64,000 nucleotides of DNA from Fredinandcohnia onubensis (GCF_002734285.1 NZ_NSEA01000011.1:162826-226825); one strand, 5' to 3'. Shown: positions 43,702 through 53,112, counted from the stretch's first letter. Numbers and translations: made by a program. Notes: generated by a model not told the origin, from the sequence alone.

Positions 43702-45102
43702 ATGAAAAAACTAGTAATGTCGTTTGGACTCACTACAACACTTGCATTTGGGGCCATTGCAACACCTGCAGTATTCGCAAAACCAATCGAAGTGACGCAA
43801 TCTCAGAAGGAGAAGTTCTTTGATCACAAGGTGATTAATCAACTAAATGTAGACAATATTTATAACAATATTGCATATCTTTCTGAAACACCGCGTGTTG
43901 CAGGGACTGAAGCAGAACACAACGCTGTTCAATACATAAAAGAACAATTCGAATCCTATGGATATGAAACTGAAATTCAACCATTTACCTTCTATGGCTA
44001 TACACCTCCAAGTTCAATTGAACTTTCGGTTAATGGCTATGATGGTACCCTCCAGCCAAGTTCTTTCACCTACACTGTGAATGGAAATGTCTCAGGGGAA
44101 CTAGTTTATGCAGGATTTGGGACAGTCGCTGAACTTCAAGACACTGACCTTACTGGAAAAATCGCGCTTATTCAGCGTGGCGAGATCTCGTTTGCGGAGA
44201 AAGTGTTAAATGCTGCTGAAAAAGGAGCTTTAGGAGTTATTATTTTCAACAATACTTCAGGAGCTATAAATGGAACTCTTGGAGAAGCGAATGACAAGTA
44301 TGTACCTGCTGTTGCATTAACGAAAGCAGAAGGTGATGCACTTAATGAAGCACTTGTAAATGGAGAGGTACTTCATACTTCGCTTCAGGTTGAGGGCGCA
44401 AGAGCTGGTGAAAGTATTTCTCATAATGTAATTGCAACAAAAAAGCCAACAAATAAGAAAAAAGATACAAATGATGTAATTGTTGTTGGGGCTCACCACG
44501 ATTCCGTAGCAGGTGCACCTGGAGCAAATGACGATGCATCAGGTACCGCTATGACACTTGAGCTAGCTCGTGTCTTTAAAGACGTTCCTACAGATACCGA
44601 AATTCGCTTCATTACATTTGGTGCTGAAGAAAATGGACTACTTGGCTCCGCACATTATGTGGCAAATCTACCTGAGGACGACCTCAATCGTATTATCGCA
44701 AACTTTAATTTAGATATGGTAGGAAGTCGTGATGCAGGTAACCTAACAATGGCGACACTTGATGGTAAACCAAATCTAGTAACTGAGCTTGCACAAGCAT
44801 CAAGTACAAGATTGAATGGGGAACCTACTCCAATTTATGCTGGTGGTAGAAGTGACCATGTTCCATTTGCAGAAGCTGGAATCCCTGCTGCATTATTTAT
44901 TCATAGCCCATCGGAGCCTTGGTATCATACACCAGAAGACTCACTTGACAAAATTAGTAAGGAAAAACTCCAAGATGTTGCTGAAATCGTAGGTTCTGCC
45001 ATTTATGATCAAGCCCGTTTTGACAATATGGGACCAAAACCTAAAAAAGGACCTAAAGTGAAAGCAGACCCTGAGTTATATCATGAGCAGTCTTTAAAAT
45101 AA
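43702..45102 (+). CDS. Secreted M28-family zinc aminopeptidase with PA domain
   Basis: Exported peptidase of 466 aa. Signal peptide: MKKLVMSFG, a hydrophobic core, and a probable cut after AVFA. PA domain about residues 105-220 (GELVYAGFG... GKIALIQRGEISFAEKV). The M28 zinc core follows: VVGAHHDSV (His-Asp), GANDDASG (bridging Asp), FGAEENGLLGS (catalytic Glu and zinc Glu), NFNLDMVGSRD, and RSDHVPFAEAGIPA. It removes N-terminal residues from peptides outside the cell. ATG 43702 follows AAAGGAGG; an earlier in-frame start at 43597 would spoil the signal peptide. Confidence 0.94.
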   Translation: MKKLVMSFGLTTTLAFGAIATPAVFAKPIEVTQSQKEKFFDHKVINQLNVDNIYNNIAYLSETPRVAGTEAEHNAVQYIKEQFESYGYETEIQPFTFYGYTPPSSIELSVNGYDGTLQPSSFTYTVNGNVSGELVYAGFGTVAELQDTDLTGKIALIQRGEISFAEKVLNAAEKGALGVIIFNNTSGAINGTLGEANDKYVPAVALTKAEGDALNEALVNGEVLHTSLQVEGARAGESISHNVIATKKPTNKKKDTNDVIVVGAHHDSVAGAPGANDDASGTAMTLELARVFKDVPTDTEIRFITFGAEENGLLGSAHYVANLPEDDLNRIIANFNLDMVGSRDAGNLTMATLDGKPNLVTELAQASSTRLNGEPTPIYAGGRSDHVPFAEAGIPAALFIHSPSEPWYHTPEDSLDKISKEKLQDVAEIVGSAIYDQARFDNMGPKPKKGPKVKADPELYHEQSLK

Positions 45103-45115
45103 GAAAGAATTATAA

Positions 45116-45154
45116 CAACAAGCAAGGCCATTTGGTCTTGCTTGTTCATTTTTC
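45116..45154 (+). terminator. Rho-independent terminator of the peptidase gene
   Basis: AACAAGCAAGGCC and GGTCTTGCTTGTT arms followed by CATTTTT. Confidence 0.88.
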
Positions 45155-45246
45155 AGTTAAGGAAAGATACTCCAAGAGACTTATTGAAAACAAGTCATAC
45201 AAAATTCGCTCCCCTCATACCTTTTGTAGTAAAAGGAGGGATAAAA

Positions 45247-46563
45247 ATGTTAAACAGAGTGTCAGAACGCTTTTCACGTGTGATTCAGCGGTATTTGCCT
45301 GATGCGTTTGTTATTGCAGTGTTGATGACTTTGTTTGTGTTTGTCTTAGCCTTTTTTACAGCTCCTGCTGATCCTGCTAATTTGTTTCAGTCGTATGGAG
45401 ATGGATTTTGGACTTATTTAGCGTTTACGATGCAAATGGTGCTTTTGCTAATGACGGGGATGGTCCTTGCTTCGGTTCCTTTTGTCCGGAGAGGTTTAGA
45501 GGCTATCTCAGCTAAAGCGAATACGGCAACAAAGGCCTATTTATTCACGTTCTTGATTTCCGCTGCTGCGTATTATATTAACTGGGGGCTCGCTGTTGTC
45601 GTCGGTGCCATCGTCGCTCGTGAGGTCGGTAAGAGGAATAAAAATGCTCACTTCCCACTTTTGGTCGCATGTGCCTATGCTCCTACAGTGCTCTATACAG
45701 CCGGGCTTTCCAGCTCAATCCTTCTAACAATCGCAACAGAAGATCACTTTCTCGCCAATGTAATGGGCGTTATCCCAACCTCTGAAACCATTTTCCACCC
45801 GGGTACTGTCATCATTTTCTTTGCACTACTCATTACAATTCCTATTTTTATTCTATTAATGGCTCCAAAAAAGAATATCATTCCTTATACAGCAAAAACG
45901 GAACCACCACAAGCAGAAGTTGTTACCAAAGAAGACAATAATTCACCAGCCATTCGTTTAGAGAACACACCTATTTTGGGTATTTTAATTGGCTTAGTTG
46001 GTATCGTTTATGTGTTGCTACAATTTGCTAAAAGTGTGGACCTCAACTTGAACCTTATTAATATCTTATTTCTATCATTAGGACTGCTCTTTCACCGCTC
46101 ACTTGCGCAATATGGAAATGCCTTTAAGGAAGCTGCCGGTTCTATTTCGCCTATCATTCTACAATTTCCTTTCTATGCGGGGATTATCGCACTACTCGGT
46201 AGCTCCGGACTTGCCGATACCATTATCAGGGGTATGACTTCCATTTCAAGTGCAGATTCATTTGGCGTGTTTACGTATTGGACAGCTGGACTTGTCAATA
46301 TCTTAGCACCATCAGGTGGTGGACAGTGGGCACTACAAGGTCCACTTCAAGTGCCTGCAGGAATGGAACTAGGTGCCGATCCTGCCGTTATCGCGATGGC
46401 AGTCGGCTGGGGAGATGCCTGGACGAACCTCATCCAACCATTCTGGGCCTTGCCGATCTTAAGTATTGTTGGACTTCATATTCGTCACATTATGGGCTAT
46501 TGTATTCTACTCAGTGTGTGGATTGGGATTGTGACTTCGATATTGATTTATTTTGTTTACTAG
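45247..46563 (+). CDS. atoE: Short-chain fatty acid transporter (AtoE/TIGR00366 family)
   Basis: Membrane transporter of 438 aa with about ten hydrophobic helices. Family blocks: RYLPDAFVIAVLMTLFVF at the start, YINWGLAVVVGAIVARE, and NILAPSGGGQWALQGP followed by GWGDAWTNLIQPFWALPIL near the end. Substrates of the family are acetoacetate and short fatty acids. I set the start at ATG 45247, with AAAGGAGGGATAAAA upstream. No fatty-acid-degradation gene is adjacent. Confidence 0.9.
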   Translation: MLNRVSERFSRVIQRYLPDAFVIAVLMTLFVFVLAFFTAPADPANLFQSYGDGFWTYLAFTMQMVLLLMTGMVLASVPFVRRGLEAISAKANTATKAYLFTFLISAAAYYINWGLAVVVGAIVAREVGKRNKNAHFPLLVACAYAPTVLYTAGLSSSILLTIATEDHFLANVMGVIPTSETIFHPGTVIIFFALLITIPIFILLMAPKKNIIPYTAKTEPPQAEVVTKEDNNSPAIRLENTPILGILIGLVGIVYVLLQFAKSVDLNLNLINILFLSLGLLFHRSLAQYGNAFKEAAGSISPIILQFPFYAGIIALLGSSGLADTIIRGMTSISSADSFGVFTYWTAGLVNILAPSGGGQWALQGPLQVPAGMELGADPAVIAMAVGWGDAWTNLIQPFWALPILSIVGLHIRHIMGYCILLSVWIGIVTSILIYFVY

Positions 46564-46582
46564 ATAAAATTATCCTGCAGTC

Positions 46583-46626
46583 AAAAAAAGCTATGACTAA
46601 TCGTAAGTTAGATTAATCATAGCTTT
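46583..46626. terminator. Bidirectional terminator
   Basis: AAAAGCTATGA and TCATAGCTTTT arms between the convergent atoE-type and ECF ATPase genes. Confidence 0.85.
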
Positions 46627-46652
46627 TGCATTACGTGCTTTAAAAGTTGTTA

Positions 46653-48416
46653 CTAAACAATCGATCTTTCAGAATCCGTCATTAGATCTTTATCTTTTTG
46701 AATATATTGCTCACTGAATCTATTCCAATTCGAGACATGAGGAAATCCAAATTCACTTAGCTCTGCAGAAAATTGAGAAATAATTGGCGGCTTGAGCTTT
46801 AATGAACGTAGCTTTTCATAATTACTAAAGAATACGTCATTCGGCTCTCCTTCCATCACAACTTTTCCTGCGTCGATTACAACCACTCTACTAGCATACT
46901 GAGCTACCACTTCCATATCATGAGTAATCATAACAATGGTTGCTTGATTATTCTTGATTAACGTTTCCATTAAGGATAATAACGACTTTAAGTTTTGTTC
47001 ATCCTGTCCCGTAGTTGGTTCGTCTAACAGAATAATTTTCGGATTTGACACTAACATGGTTGCGACTGCTAATCTTTGACGTTCTCCTCTACTCAGAGAG
47101 AAAGGATGTTCTTTTCTTTTATTTTGAAGTCCAACTGTATTAATAGCTAACTCCAATTGTTGATTAATAATGTCTTCCGCATAGCCTCTATTTTTTAACC
47201 CAAATTTAATTTCATCTTCAACAGTGTTACAGAACAACTGATTATCTGGGTTTTGAAAAACATATCCAATATCTAAAATGATATCTTGAACCTTGCTCTT
47301 TTTCGTATTTTTAGAGTTGATTTCGACATCCCCATGTGTAGGTTTTAACAGTCCTATTAAGTTCTTCATTAGTGTAGACTTCCCACACCCATTATGACCT
47401 ACGATTGCTAATAGTCCACCTTTTCGGATGTCTAAATTAATATCATGGAGTATTTGTTTTTCTTTACTATAACTAAAATCTACTTTTCGTAAAGTTGCAA
47501 CCAATTCGGAATAATCCTGTTTCGGCTTATTTTTTTGTTCTGGAAATGTTAACTTCTTAGATTTTAAGAGTTGCTTTGCCCACTCCAAAACTTCCTTTTT
47601 CGTTATAGGAAAAGTATCTAAAGTAAAACCTTTTTCAAATAAATATTTTGCAAGTCTTATATGATCAGGGATTCTTATCCCTAATTCATTTAGTTCATAA
47701 AAATGTTTATTAAAGATTTCACCAGGACACCCATTATACAAGACTTCCCCCTCATGCATGATAACCACTCGATCTATAAATTCAATTAAATCATTCAGAT
47801 CATGCTCAATAATTAGAAAAGTAGTATCTAGTTCTTGCTTTAACTCGGCAAGAATATCCATTACTTCCTGCTTACTAACCGGATCAAGGTCAGTGGTCGG
47901 ATCATCAAGTATGAGGATAGATGGTAACATCGCTAGGTTACTAGCTATGGAAACTTTTTGCTTCTGTCCACCTGATAAGGAAAACGTAATATGCTTTTTA
48001 ATATCTTCTAATCGTAACTTCTGAAGACCGTACGCAACGCGTTTTTTAATCTCTGCTTGTGTATAGCCCTGACATTCTACTCCGAATGCCACTTCGTCCT
48101 CTACACGTATTGAAAAAATCTGATCTTCTGGGTTCTGAAATACCATTCCTATCTCGGATGAAAGTTCATGCATTGGAACGTATTGAGTGTTTTTTCCATT
48201 AATAACAATGTCACCTTCTAGGTTTCCTTCAGATAAATGCGGAATAATTCCATTGAGACATTTTGCTAAGGTTGTCTTTCCACTTCCACTTGTACCTGAT
48301 ATAAGGACGAATTCTCCCTTGTTTACTTGTAAATTAATATTTTTTAACGTTTTTTTATCGACATTAGGATACGAAAAATTAAGATCTTTTACATGAATAA
48401 TTGAATCTGTGCTCAT
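46653..48416 (-). CDS. ECF transporter ATPase, two domains fused
   Basis: Cytosolic ATPase of 587 aa carrying two full ABC units, equal to EcfA1 plus EcfA2 in one chain. First: Walker A GTSGSGKTT, signature LSGGQKQK, Walker B ILILDDPTTDLDP. Second: GHNGCGKST, LSRGERQR, IILLDEPTTGQD. In the first Walker B, Asp replaces the usual catalytic Glu, so that site may be weaker. I chose ATG 48416, with AAAGGAG 7 nt upstream. Last gene of the operon with EcfT and an S component. Confidence 0.93.
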   Translation of the reverse strand: MSTDSIIHVKDLNFSYPNVDKKTLKNINLQVNKGEFVLISGTSGSGKTTLAKCLNGIIPHLSEGNLEGDIVINGKNTQYVPMHELSSEIGMVFQNPEDQIFSIRVEDEVAFGVECQGYTQAEIKKRVAYGLQKLRLEDIKKHITFSLSGGQKQKVSIASNLAMLPSILILDDPTTDLDPVSKQEVMDILAELKQELDTTFLIIEHDLNDLIEFIDRVVIMHEGEVLYNGCPGEIFNKHFYELNELGIRIPDHIRLAKYLFEKGFTLDTFPITKKEVLEWAKQLLKSKKLTFPEQKNKPKQDYSELVATLRKVDFSYSKEKQILHDINLDIRKGGLLAIVGHNGCGKSTLMKNLIGLLKPTHGDVEINSKNTKKSKVQDIILDIGYVFQNPDNQLFCNTVEDEIKFGLKNRGYAEDIINQQLELAINTVGLQNKRKEHPFSLSRGERQRLAVATMLVSNPKIILLDEPTTGQDEQNLKSLLSLMETLIKNNQATIVMITHDMEVVAQYASRVVVIDAGKVVMEGEPNDVFFSNYEKLRSLKLKPPIISQFSAELSEFGFPHVSNWNRFSEQYIQKDKDLMTDSERSIV

Positions 48417-48456
48417 AAGTTCGCTCCTTTGCAAAGGATTTAGTGTAACATTGTAC

Positions 48457-49266
48457 TTATGCTATAAATGAATTATCTGCGCCTAATCCGAGACCATATC
48501 TTACATACAACGCACCGGCAAAGAATACAATGGTTAGAACGATGACTACATAATCTTTGTTTTCAAGTTTCATATCTTGATAATATTCCCGCCAAGCCAT
48601 TTTGCTAAATCCTTTACTTTCCACAGCAAGTCCCATTGTTCTACTTCTTCTTAACGAATTAATCAGTAGAGGAAACGCCGCTAATTTAAAACTGTTCCAA
48701 CTTCCTCTTATCCCTTTTTTATTAACGCCTCTAATGGTTTGCGCATTTGAGATATTTGTTAATTCTTCGAAAACTAATGGGAAGAACCTTAATGTTCCTA
48801 AAAACATAAAGGCGATGTTCATAGGAACCTTCATCTTCATTAAACCCTTTGCCAACAACGCAGGATCAGTTGTCGTTATAATAACAATTGTCATAAAACA
48901 TGGTATAGCAATTCTGTATCCAAGCACCAAACCAGAATATAGGCCGATATCTGTCGCTTGAAGCGAACCGATTGAAAATAGGACATTGGCATTTGCTTGT
49001 TCATAATTATAAAAAGTAGAGAAAATAACTGCTGACATGGCAAGTATAACGATTGTGCCAAGTAAAGGCATAATTGATTTCATATGAATCTTCGCTGATA
49101 ACCAAATAGGTATACCCATCAGCAGGATAATCGTTAAATAGAGGGGATCCATAAATAACAATGGTGTTACGACGAATCCGATTATTAAAAGTAATTTAGC
49201 ACGTGGGTCCAACTTATGAACCCACGTTCCTTTATCTAGATTTACAACAAAATCGCTTGCTGCCAT
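48457..49266 (-). CDS. ecfT: ECF transporter transmembrane subunit EcfT
   Basis: Membrane protein of 269 aa that couples the S component to the ATPase. Hydrophobic helices at about residues 25-65, 70-90 and 100-130; the cytosolic coupling part has QTIRGVNKKGIRGSW and then the second Ala-Arg-Gly-like motif LRRSRTMGLAVESKGF. ATG follows GGAGGTGTAAGCT. Between the S component and the fused ATPase on the same transcript. Confidence 0.9.
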   Translation of the reverse strand: MAASDFVVNLDKGTWVHKLDPRAKLLLIIGFVVTPLLFMDPLYLTIILLMGIPIWLSAKIHMKSIMPLLGTIVILAMSAVIFSTFYNYEQANANVLFSIGSLQATDIGLYSGLVLGYRIAIPCFMTIVIITTTDPALLAKGLMKMKVPMNIAFMFLGTLRFFPLVFEELTNISNAQTIRGVNKKGIRGSWNSFKLAAFPLLINSLRRSRTMGLAVESKGFSKMAWREYYQDMKLENKDYVVIVLTIVFFAGALYVRYGLGLGADNSFIA

Positions 49267-49296
49267 AGCTTACACCTCCATACAAATCAATATTCA

Positions 49297-49875
49297 TTAT
49301 CCTAAAAGAGCTTTTAATTTTAGCCCAAGAGGCTTAGCAATGACTGTTCCAATAATCATTCCAACAACAGAAATCGCAAAAACAATAACAATTAAATGGA
49401 ATGGTACTGGTATTTGATATGGATAAACAATACTCCACCAAACAAAAATTTCATAAATCGCATTGTAAAGTACGGCTGCTACAATCAAATCCTTTGTACT
49501 AGAATAAACATCACTAGGGTTTGCAAAAGCTTTACTTCTGCTATTCAAATACAATTCAGGTAGAATTGGTGCAATGACAACTAGAATCCAATAGATTGGA
49601 AGTTCGCCTTGTAGAAAGAAGTTAATGGCACACCACGCGGCGGTAAAATAAACTGATGCATAAGGCTTTCTTACAACTACCCAACATAGCACTAAAGCAA
49701 AAGCACAGAACAAGTAAACAAAAGTATGGTTGAACGGGAAAACAACACCAGCAAATTTGAAGAAATACCAGAGTACACGATATAAGACTGCAAATATTAC
49801 GATGGTAATTAAATCAACAGCTGTTACCTTTCTTTTTACCATTGAAAGCTTTGTACCTAACTCTACTTGTGTCAT
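49297..49875 (-). CDS. ECF transporter substrate-binding (S) component
   Basis: Membrane protein of 192 aa with about six helices, predicted to bind the transported compound. N-terminal part VKRKVTAVDLITIVIFAVLYRVLWYFF is typical of S components. The ligand is not recognisable. ATG 49875 follows GGAGGTTATGTG. The adjoining opine-dehydrogenase-type gene and GntR regulator suggest an amino-acid-like or opine-like ligand (inference). Confidence 0.82.
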   Translation of the reverse strand: MTQVELGTKLSMVKRKVTAVDLITIVIFAVLYRVLWYFFKFAGVVFPFNHTFVYLFCAFALVLCWVVVRKPYASVYFTAAWCAINFFLQGELPIYWILVVIAPILPELYLNSRSKAFANPSDVYSSTKDLIVAAVLYNAIYEIFVWWSIVYPYQIPVPFHLIVIVFAISVVGMIIGTVIAKPLGLKLKALLG

Positions 49876-49908
49876 CACATAACCTCCTACATATTCATTA
49901 TTTTTTGT

Positions 49909-50961
49909 TTAAATATATTGAGTAAGCCCTTTCAAACGATTAATATCTTCTGCTGTATGTCCCTCAAAACTGACACCATCCGATCTAAAGTCTTTTTCCA
50001 TTAACAGTGAAGCAGTATTAATAAGTGAGTCTGTATATGGAGTTTCTAACCCTATTTTTCTACTTAACTCTGATATAGGCACAAGCCCAAATGGAATATC
50101 CTCGGTAATATATCTATAGTCTAAAGTGGTTGGTGCCAATCCGTCTGGGAATAACCCTGGTAAAGCTTCTAGTAAAGTTGGAAAATCAGTTTTATAGAAC
50201 TCGTTTAAGATAGATAGGATACTTTGTGTCTCTATATTAAAATGTTCAGCAAGTCTGATCCTTTCCTCATCAAGTTTTTCAACGTATGATACAGTCAATG
50301 GTGATGTTCCGTCACCGTAAAATCTAAATTCACTTGCAGAGTCAATTCTACTAGCGTTAAATAATGTAATTGGAGTATGTACTACGACGTTAGAGTTGTT
50401 TAAAGATGTTTCAATAACATTGTTTGCTGAAATTAATTGTGGGAATGTTTCTAGGAAGTATTTTGAGATAGTAAGATTCTTAGAGGTAGGTATTACACTA
50501 ATTTGTACATTTTGCTTAATTCTACTGATTGTTACAGTACCAGTGGATTCTGCTTTTGAAATAAAAGGCATTGCGCTTGTTTCCGCGATTGTAAGATTCT
50601 TTTCTTCAATATCGTTACCAAGAACTTCTCTGCATTCAATTGCTCCCCAATATCCAGGGAATATTGCAATAGTTTGATTCTCTCTCAAATGTGGCTTTAG
50701 CTGTTTGAATATAGGTTTATGGCCCGAAGCCGTAGTTGTTATAATAATGTATTCCGCATCTTCAATTACCTCTTCAATATGAGGTGTTGCTTGGATTGGA
50801 ACTTTTCCTGAATAGATCCCTTTTAGTTCTAGACCCTGAAACGATAGAATTTCTGCTTTTACCGGACTTCGACTATAAAGCTTAACTTTCTTTCCTTGTA
50901 GAGAGAGGTATGCAGCAATAGCTTGACCTGTATTACCTGCTCCAATAACCGCAAAAGACAT
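49909..50961 (-). CDS. NAD/NADP octopine-nopaline dehydrogenase family protein
   Basis: Oxidoreductase of 350 aa. N-terminal Rossmann fold AVIGAGNTGQAIAAYLSLQGK; middle IIITTTASGHKPIF; C-terminal octopine-dehydrogenase domain from about residue 180 with NSNVVVHTPITLFNA, the His-containing signature. Family members join or split an amino acid and a 2-oxo acid, or reduce 2-oxo acids. ATG follows AAGGAGGAGTTAT. It is the second gene of a GntR-led operon that continues into an ECF transporter, so uptake and breakdown of one compound are probably linked. Confidence 0.88.
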   Translation of the reverse strand: MSFAVIGAGNTGQAIAAYLSLQGKKVKLYSRSPVKAEILSFQGLELKGIYSGKVPIQATPHIEEVIEDAEYIIITTTASGHKPIFKQLKPHLRENQTIAIFPGYWGAIECREVLGNDIEEKNLTIAETSAMPFISKAESTGTVTISRIKQNVQISVIPTSKNLTISKYFLETFPQLISANNVIETSLNNSNVVVHTPITLFNASRIDSASEFRFYGDGTSPLTVSYVEKLDEERIRLAEHFNIETQSILSILNEFYKTDFPTLLEALPGLFPDGLAPTTLDYRYITEDIPFGLVPISELSRKIGLETPYTDSLINTASLLMEKDFRSDGVSFEGHTAEDINRLKGLTQYI

Positions 50962-51013
50962 ATAACTCCTCCTTGCATCTATTAATTTAAAACGTAACCT
51001 ATAAAACGATCTG

Positions 51014-51688
51014 TCACTTTAAAGATTCTAGATATTGTTTCACCCCCATTACGGCTTGTTCCATAGAATCTAAAATATGTTTTTTGATTGCTATTTCTGC
51101 ATTTAATTTATCCTTCTGAATAATAAAGTTCAGGATTGTCTCATGCTCATCTGAGGTTTTCTTTGTATCCACTTGATGTGCTAGACGCCTATATCTAGAG
51201 ATTTTATCATTTAATTGAAATAAAATTTTTATAACTGTCTGGTTGTTGCTAAGAGTATAAAGAGTTGTGTGAAACTGACCTCCAAAATGATCTACATCCT
51301 CATAGTTGTTTTCACTTGAATTATTTTTAATCATAAAAGCATGATACGCAAGATGCTTAATGTCATTTTCAGTAATATTATCAATTGCCTCGACAATAAT
51401 AATTCCTTCTAACAAGCTTCGGACAAGAAATAGTTCCTTCACTTCTTGTACAGAAATAGATGCAACCTTTAAACGACCGTTTGACTGTCGTTCAACTAAC
51501 TCCTCTATTTCTAAACGTTGAAGCGCCTCTCTTAGTGGTGTTCTACTAATCTCTAATTCTTTCGCTAACTCATCTTCAACGATCTGTTCCCCAGGCTTGA
51601 AAGAACATTTAAGAATACGCTCCTTTATTTCTGAGTAAGCAATGTCTTTTGCAGAAACTCTTGTCAACGTCGGTTTTTTCACATGCAT
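51014..51688 (-). CDS. GntR-family regulator with FCD domain
   Basis: Regulator of 224 aa. Winged helix about residues 12-75 (AYSEIKERILKCSFKPGE; ELEISRTPLREALQRLEIEELV), then the all-helical FCD ligand domain (FLVRSLLEGIIIVEAI; DHFGGQFHTTLYTLSNN with metal His; IAIKKHILDSMEQAV). Ligands of the FCD group are often organic acids. First gene of the dehydrogenase-ECF operon. An 18-bp palindrome overlapping its own -10 box implies autorepression. Confidence 0.93.
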   Translation of the reverse strand: MHVKKPTLTRVSAKDIAYSEIKERILKCSFKPGEQIVEDELAKELEISRTPLREALQRLEIEELVERQSNGRLKVASISVQEVKELFLVRSLLEGIIIVEAIDNITENDIKHLAYHAFMIKNNSSENNYEDVDHFGGQFHTTLYTLSNNQTVIKILFQLNDKISRYRRLAHQVDTKKTSDEHETILNFIIQKDKLNAEIAIKKHILDSMEQAVMGVKQYLESLK

Positions 51689-51720
51689 TTTTTCACCTCC
51701 TAAAATATAAAAATATTTGA

Positions 51721-51762
51721 ATAATTGTATACAATTATATTTCTAAATGTTTTAAATGTAAA
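51721..51762 (-). promoter_or_regulatory. GntR operon promoter with overlapping operator
   Basis: Minus strand: -35 TTTACA (51762-51757), 17-nt spacer, -10 TATAAT (51739-51734). The perfect palindrome ATAATTGTATACAATTAT (51721-51738) begins within the -10. Its core TTGTATACAA is the form seen in FCD-type GntR operators. Confidence 0.85.
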
Positions 51763-51801
51763 GAAAATTTAGTATATTTTTTATAAAATAATGAAAATAA
51801 T

Positions 51802-51844
51802 AAACCAGGCGCTAGCCCTATTAAAAAGAGCTGCGCCTGGTTTA
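51802..51844. terminator. Bidirectional terminator
   Basis: AAACCAGGCGC and GCGCCTGGTTT arms. On minus it ends the lipoprotein gene; a T-rich stretch follows. Confidence 0.85.
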
Positions 51845-51847
51845 TGT

Positions 51848-52294
51848 TTAATTGCCCAACTGTTGGATCTGATCTATTGTATTAGTTACGTTCTGCAACG
51901 TTTGAAATAGCTCACTATTTTCAAGAAGAGCTGGGTCGAATTGTCCATTCTCGATATTATCAAGATACAAATTAACGCCTTCTTCTGCCTGTTGGTTATA
52001 ATCGACGATTTGCTGATGAAGATCCTCTGCGACTCCTGGTGGTTGAAGCGCGTTAAATGAATTCATGTCTTCCTGCATTTCAGTTAACATCGTTTCAAGA
52101 TCTGCTCTTGCTTGCTCATCGGTAACAGCCTGTTCGGCTAGGCTGGGAGCCTCGTTAACAAAAGTACTTACCTCATTTACATAATCCGTTGCCTCATTCA
52201 CATACGTTAATGTATTATTAACATCCTCAAGGACGGAACAAGCCCCAAGAAATAGTAACCCTATTAAAGAAAATACTAAAAATCGTTTCTTCAC
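51848..52294 (-). CDS. DUF6376-family lipoprotein
   Basis: Lipoprotein of 148 aa: signal MKKRFLVFSLIGLLFLGAC with the lipobox LGAC, so the mature protein starts at the lipid-modified Cys. The remainder is helical, rich in Gln, Asn and Glu (YVNEATDYVNEVSTFVNEA), with NALQPPGVAEDLHQQI in the middle. Anchored on the outside of the membrane; function unknown. ATG follows AGGAGGGGATATAGTG. Confidence 0.85.
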   Translation of the reverse strand: MKKRFLVFSLIGLLFLGACSVLEDVNNTLTYVNEATDYVNEVSTFVNEAPSLAEQAVTDEQARADLETMLTEMQEDMNSFNALQPPGVAEDLHQQIVDYNQQAEEGVNLYLDNIENGQFDPALLENSELFQTLQNVTNTIDQIQQLGN

Positions 52295-52393
52295 TATATC
52301 CCCTCCTGTTTTGTAAGCATACCATATATACGATACAAAACGGGAAAGGTTTCATTTTTCTTAGCTAGCCCCATGTGTTTCCAACGTCATATA

Positions 52394-52729
52394 TTAGTAA
52401 TAATGATATGAATCATCAAAAAGAACAATATGCTTGCGATTCCCAATGCCTTCACCATTTAAATCCCAATACGGCAAAAAATCAACTTTTATATGGTCGA
52501 TATAAAGAGGTTCCTCCATAAGATTATGAAAAACATCATCTTCTCGTTCAGTTCCACTATATTCGATGACAATATCCAAGTCGCTTTCAGCATGAAAATT
52601 GCCGTATAAACGACTCCCGATAATGGCTATCTTCTTAATGTCGAGATCAAAATCATCAAGTGTTTCGTCGATATGAGACATGATTATTGATGTAAGTTCA
52701 CCCTTGGAATATTGACTTAATCCGTACAC
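52394..52729 (-). CDS. Stand-alone nucleotidyltransferase-fold protein (MNT type)
   Basis: Protein of 111 aa with the polymerase-beta motif IIGSRLYGNFHAESDLDIVIEY: GS, then D-x-D for metal binding. A third acidic residue is in KVDFLPYW. MNT proteins form toxin-antitoxin pairs with HEPN proteins, or modify small molecules; no HEPN partner is adjacent here. The start is a GTG without a clear ribosome-binding site and may be misplaced. Confidence 0.7.
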   Translation of the reverse strand: MYGLSQYSKGELTSIIMSHIDETLDDFDLDIKKIAIIGSRLYGNFHAESDLDIVIEYSGTEREDDVFHNLMEEPLYIDHIKVDFLPYWDLNGEGIGNRKHIVLFDDSYHYY

Positions 52730-52900
52730 CTCAACAGTACCCAGAATGACACCTCTATTCTTCTTTTAAATAATGTATACACCTTTAGTATTAACCGTGT
52801 GTCCCAATATTTAAAAGAATGCCATAATTAGTGACTGTCATTACCCAAATTTTCTTCTTTACAATAGTTGTTCGGGTTTCATCATCACGCAATTTAATGG

Positions 52901-52936
52901 AAAAAGACCTTGCGGAACATCCGACAAGGTCTTTTT
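52901..52936. terminator. Bidirectional terminator
   Basis: AAAAAGACCTTG and CAAGGTCTTTTT arms, just past the XapX gene stop on minus. Confidence 0.88.
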
Positions 52937-52938
52937 GC

Positions 52939-53112
52939 TTATAACTTTGTTATTACAGGTAAGATAGATAAATATATTTTATATCCTAAATAAATACCTA
53001 GAATTCCTCCAATACCAGATAAAGTTGGTGGTGCTGGAATCGGTAGTTTAGTCAGTCCAAATAAAAAGCCAATCAGTAAACCAGCAAAAACAGCTAATAT
53101 AATATGCAACAT
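52939..53112 (-). CDS. XapX (DUF1427) small membrane protein
   Basis: Protein of 57 aa with two membrane helices around the family motif KLPIPAPPTLSGIGGILGIYLGY. The function is not established. I chose ATG 53112, with GAGGGTGAAGATA upstream. It lies 44 nt after the aldolase-type gene on the same strand and is probably the last gene of the long catabolic cluster. Confidence 0.85.
   Translation of the reverse strand: MLHIILAVFAGLLIGFLFGLTKLPIPAPPTLSGIGGILGIYLGYKIYLSILPVITKL

Noticed and set aside
46278..46616. 112-aa plus-strand frame overlapping the end of atoE
   Set aside because: Trp/Arg/Ser-rich shadow in another frame of a well supported gene.
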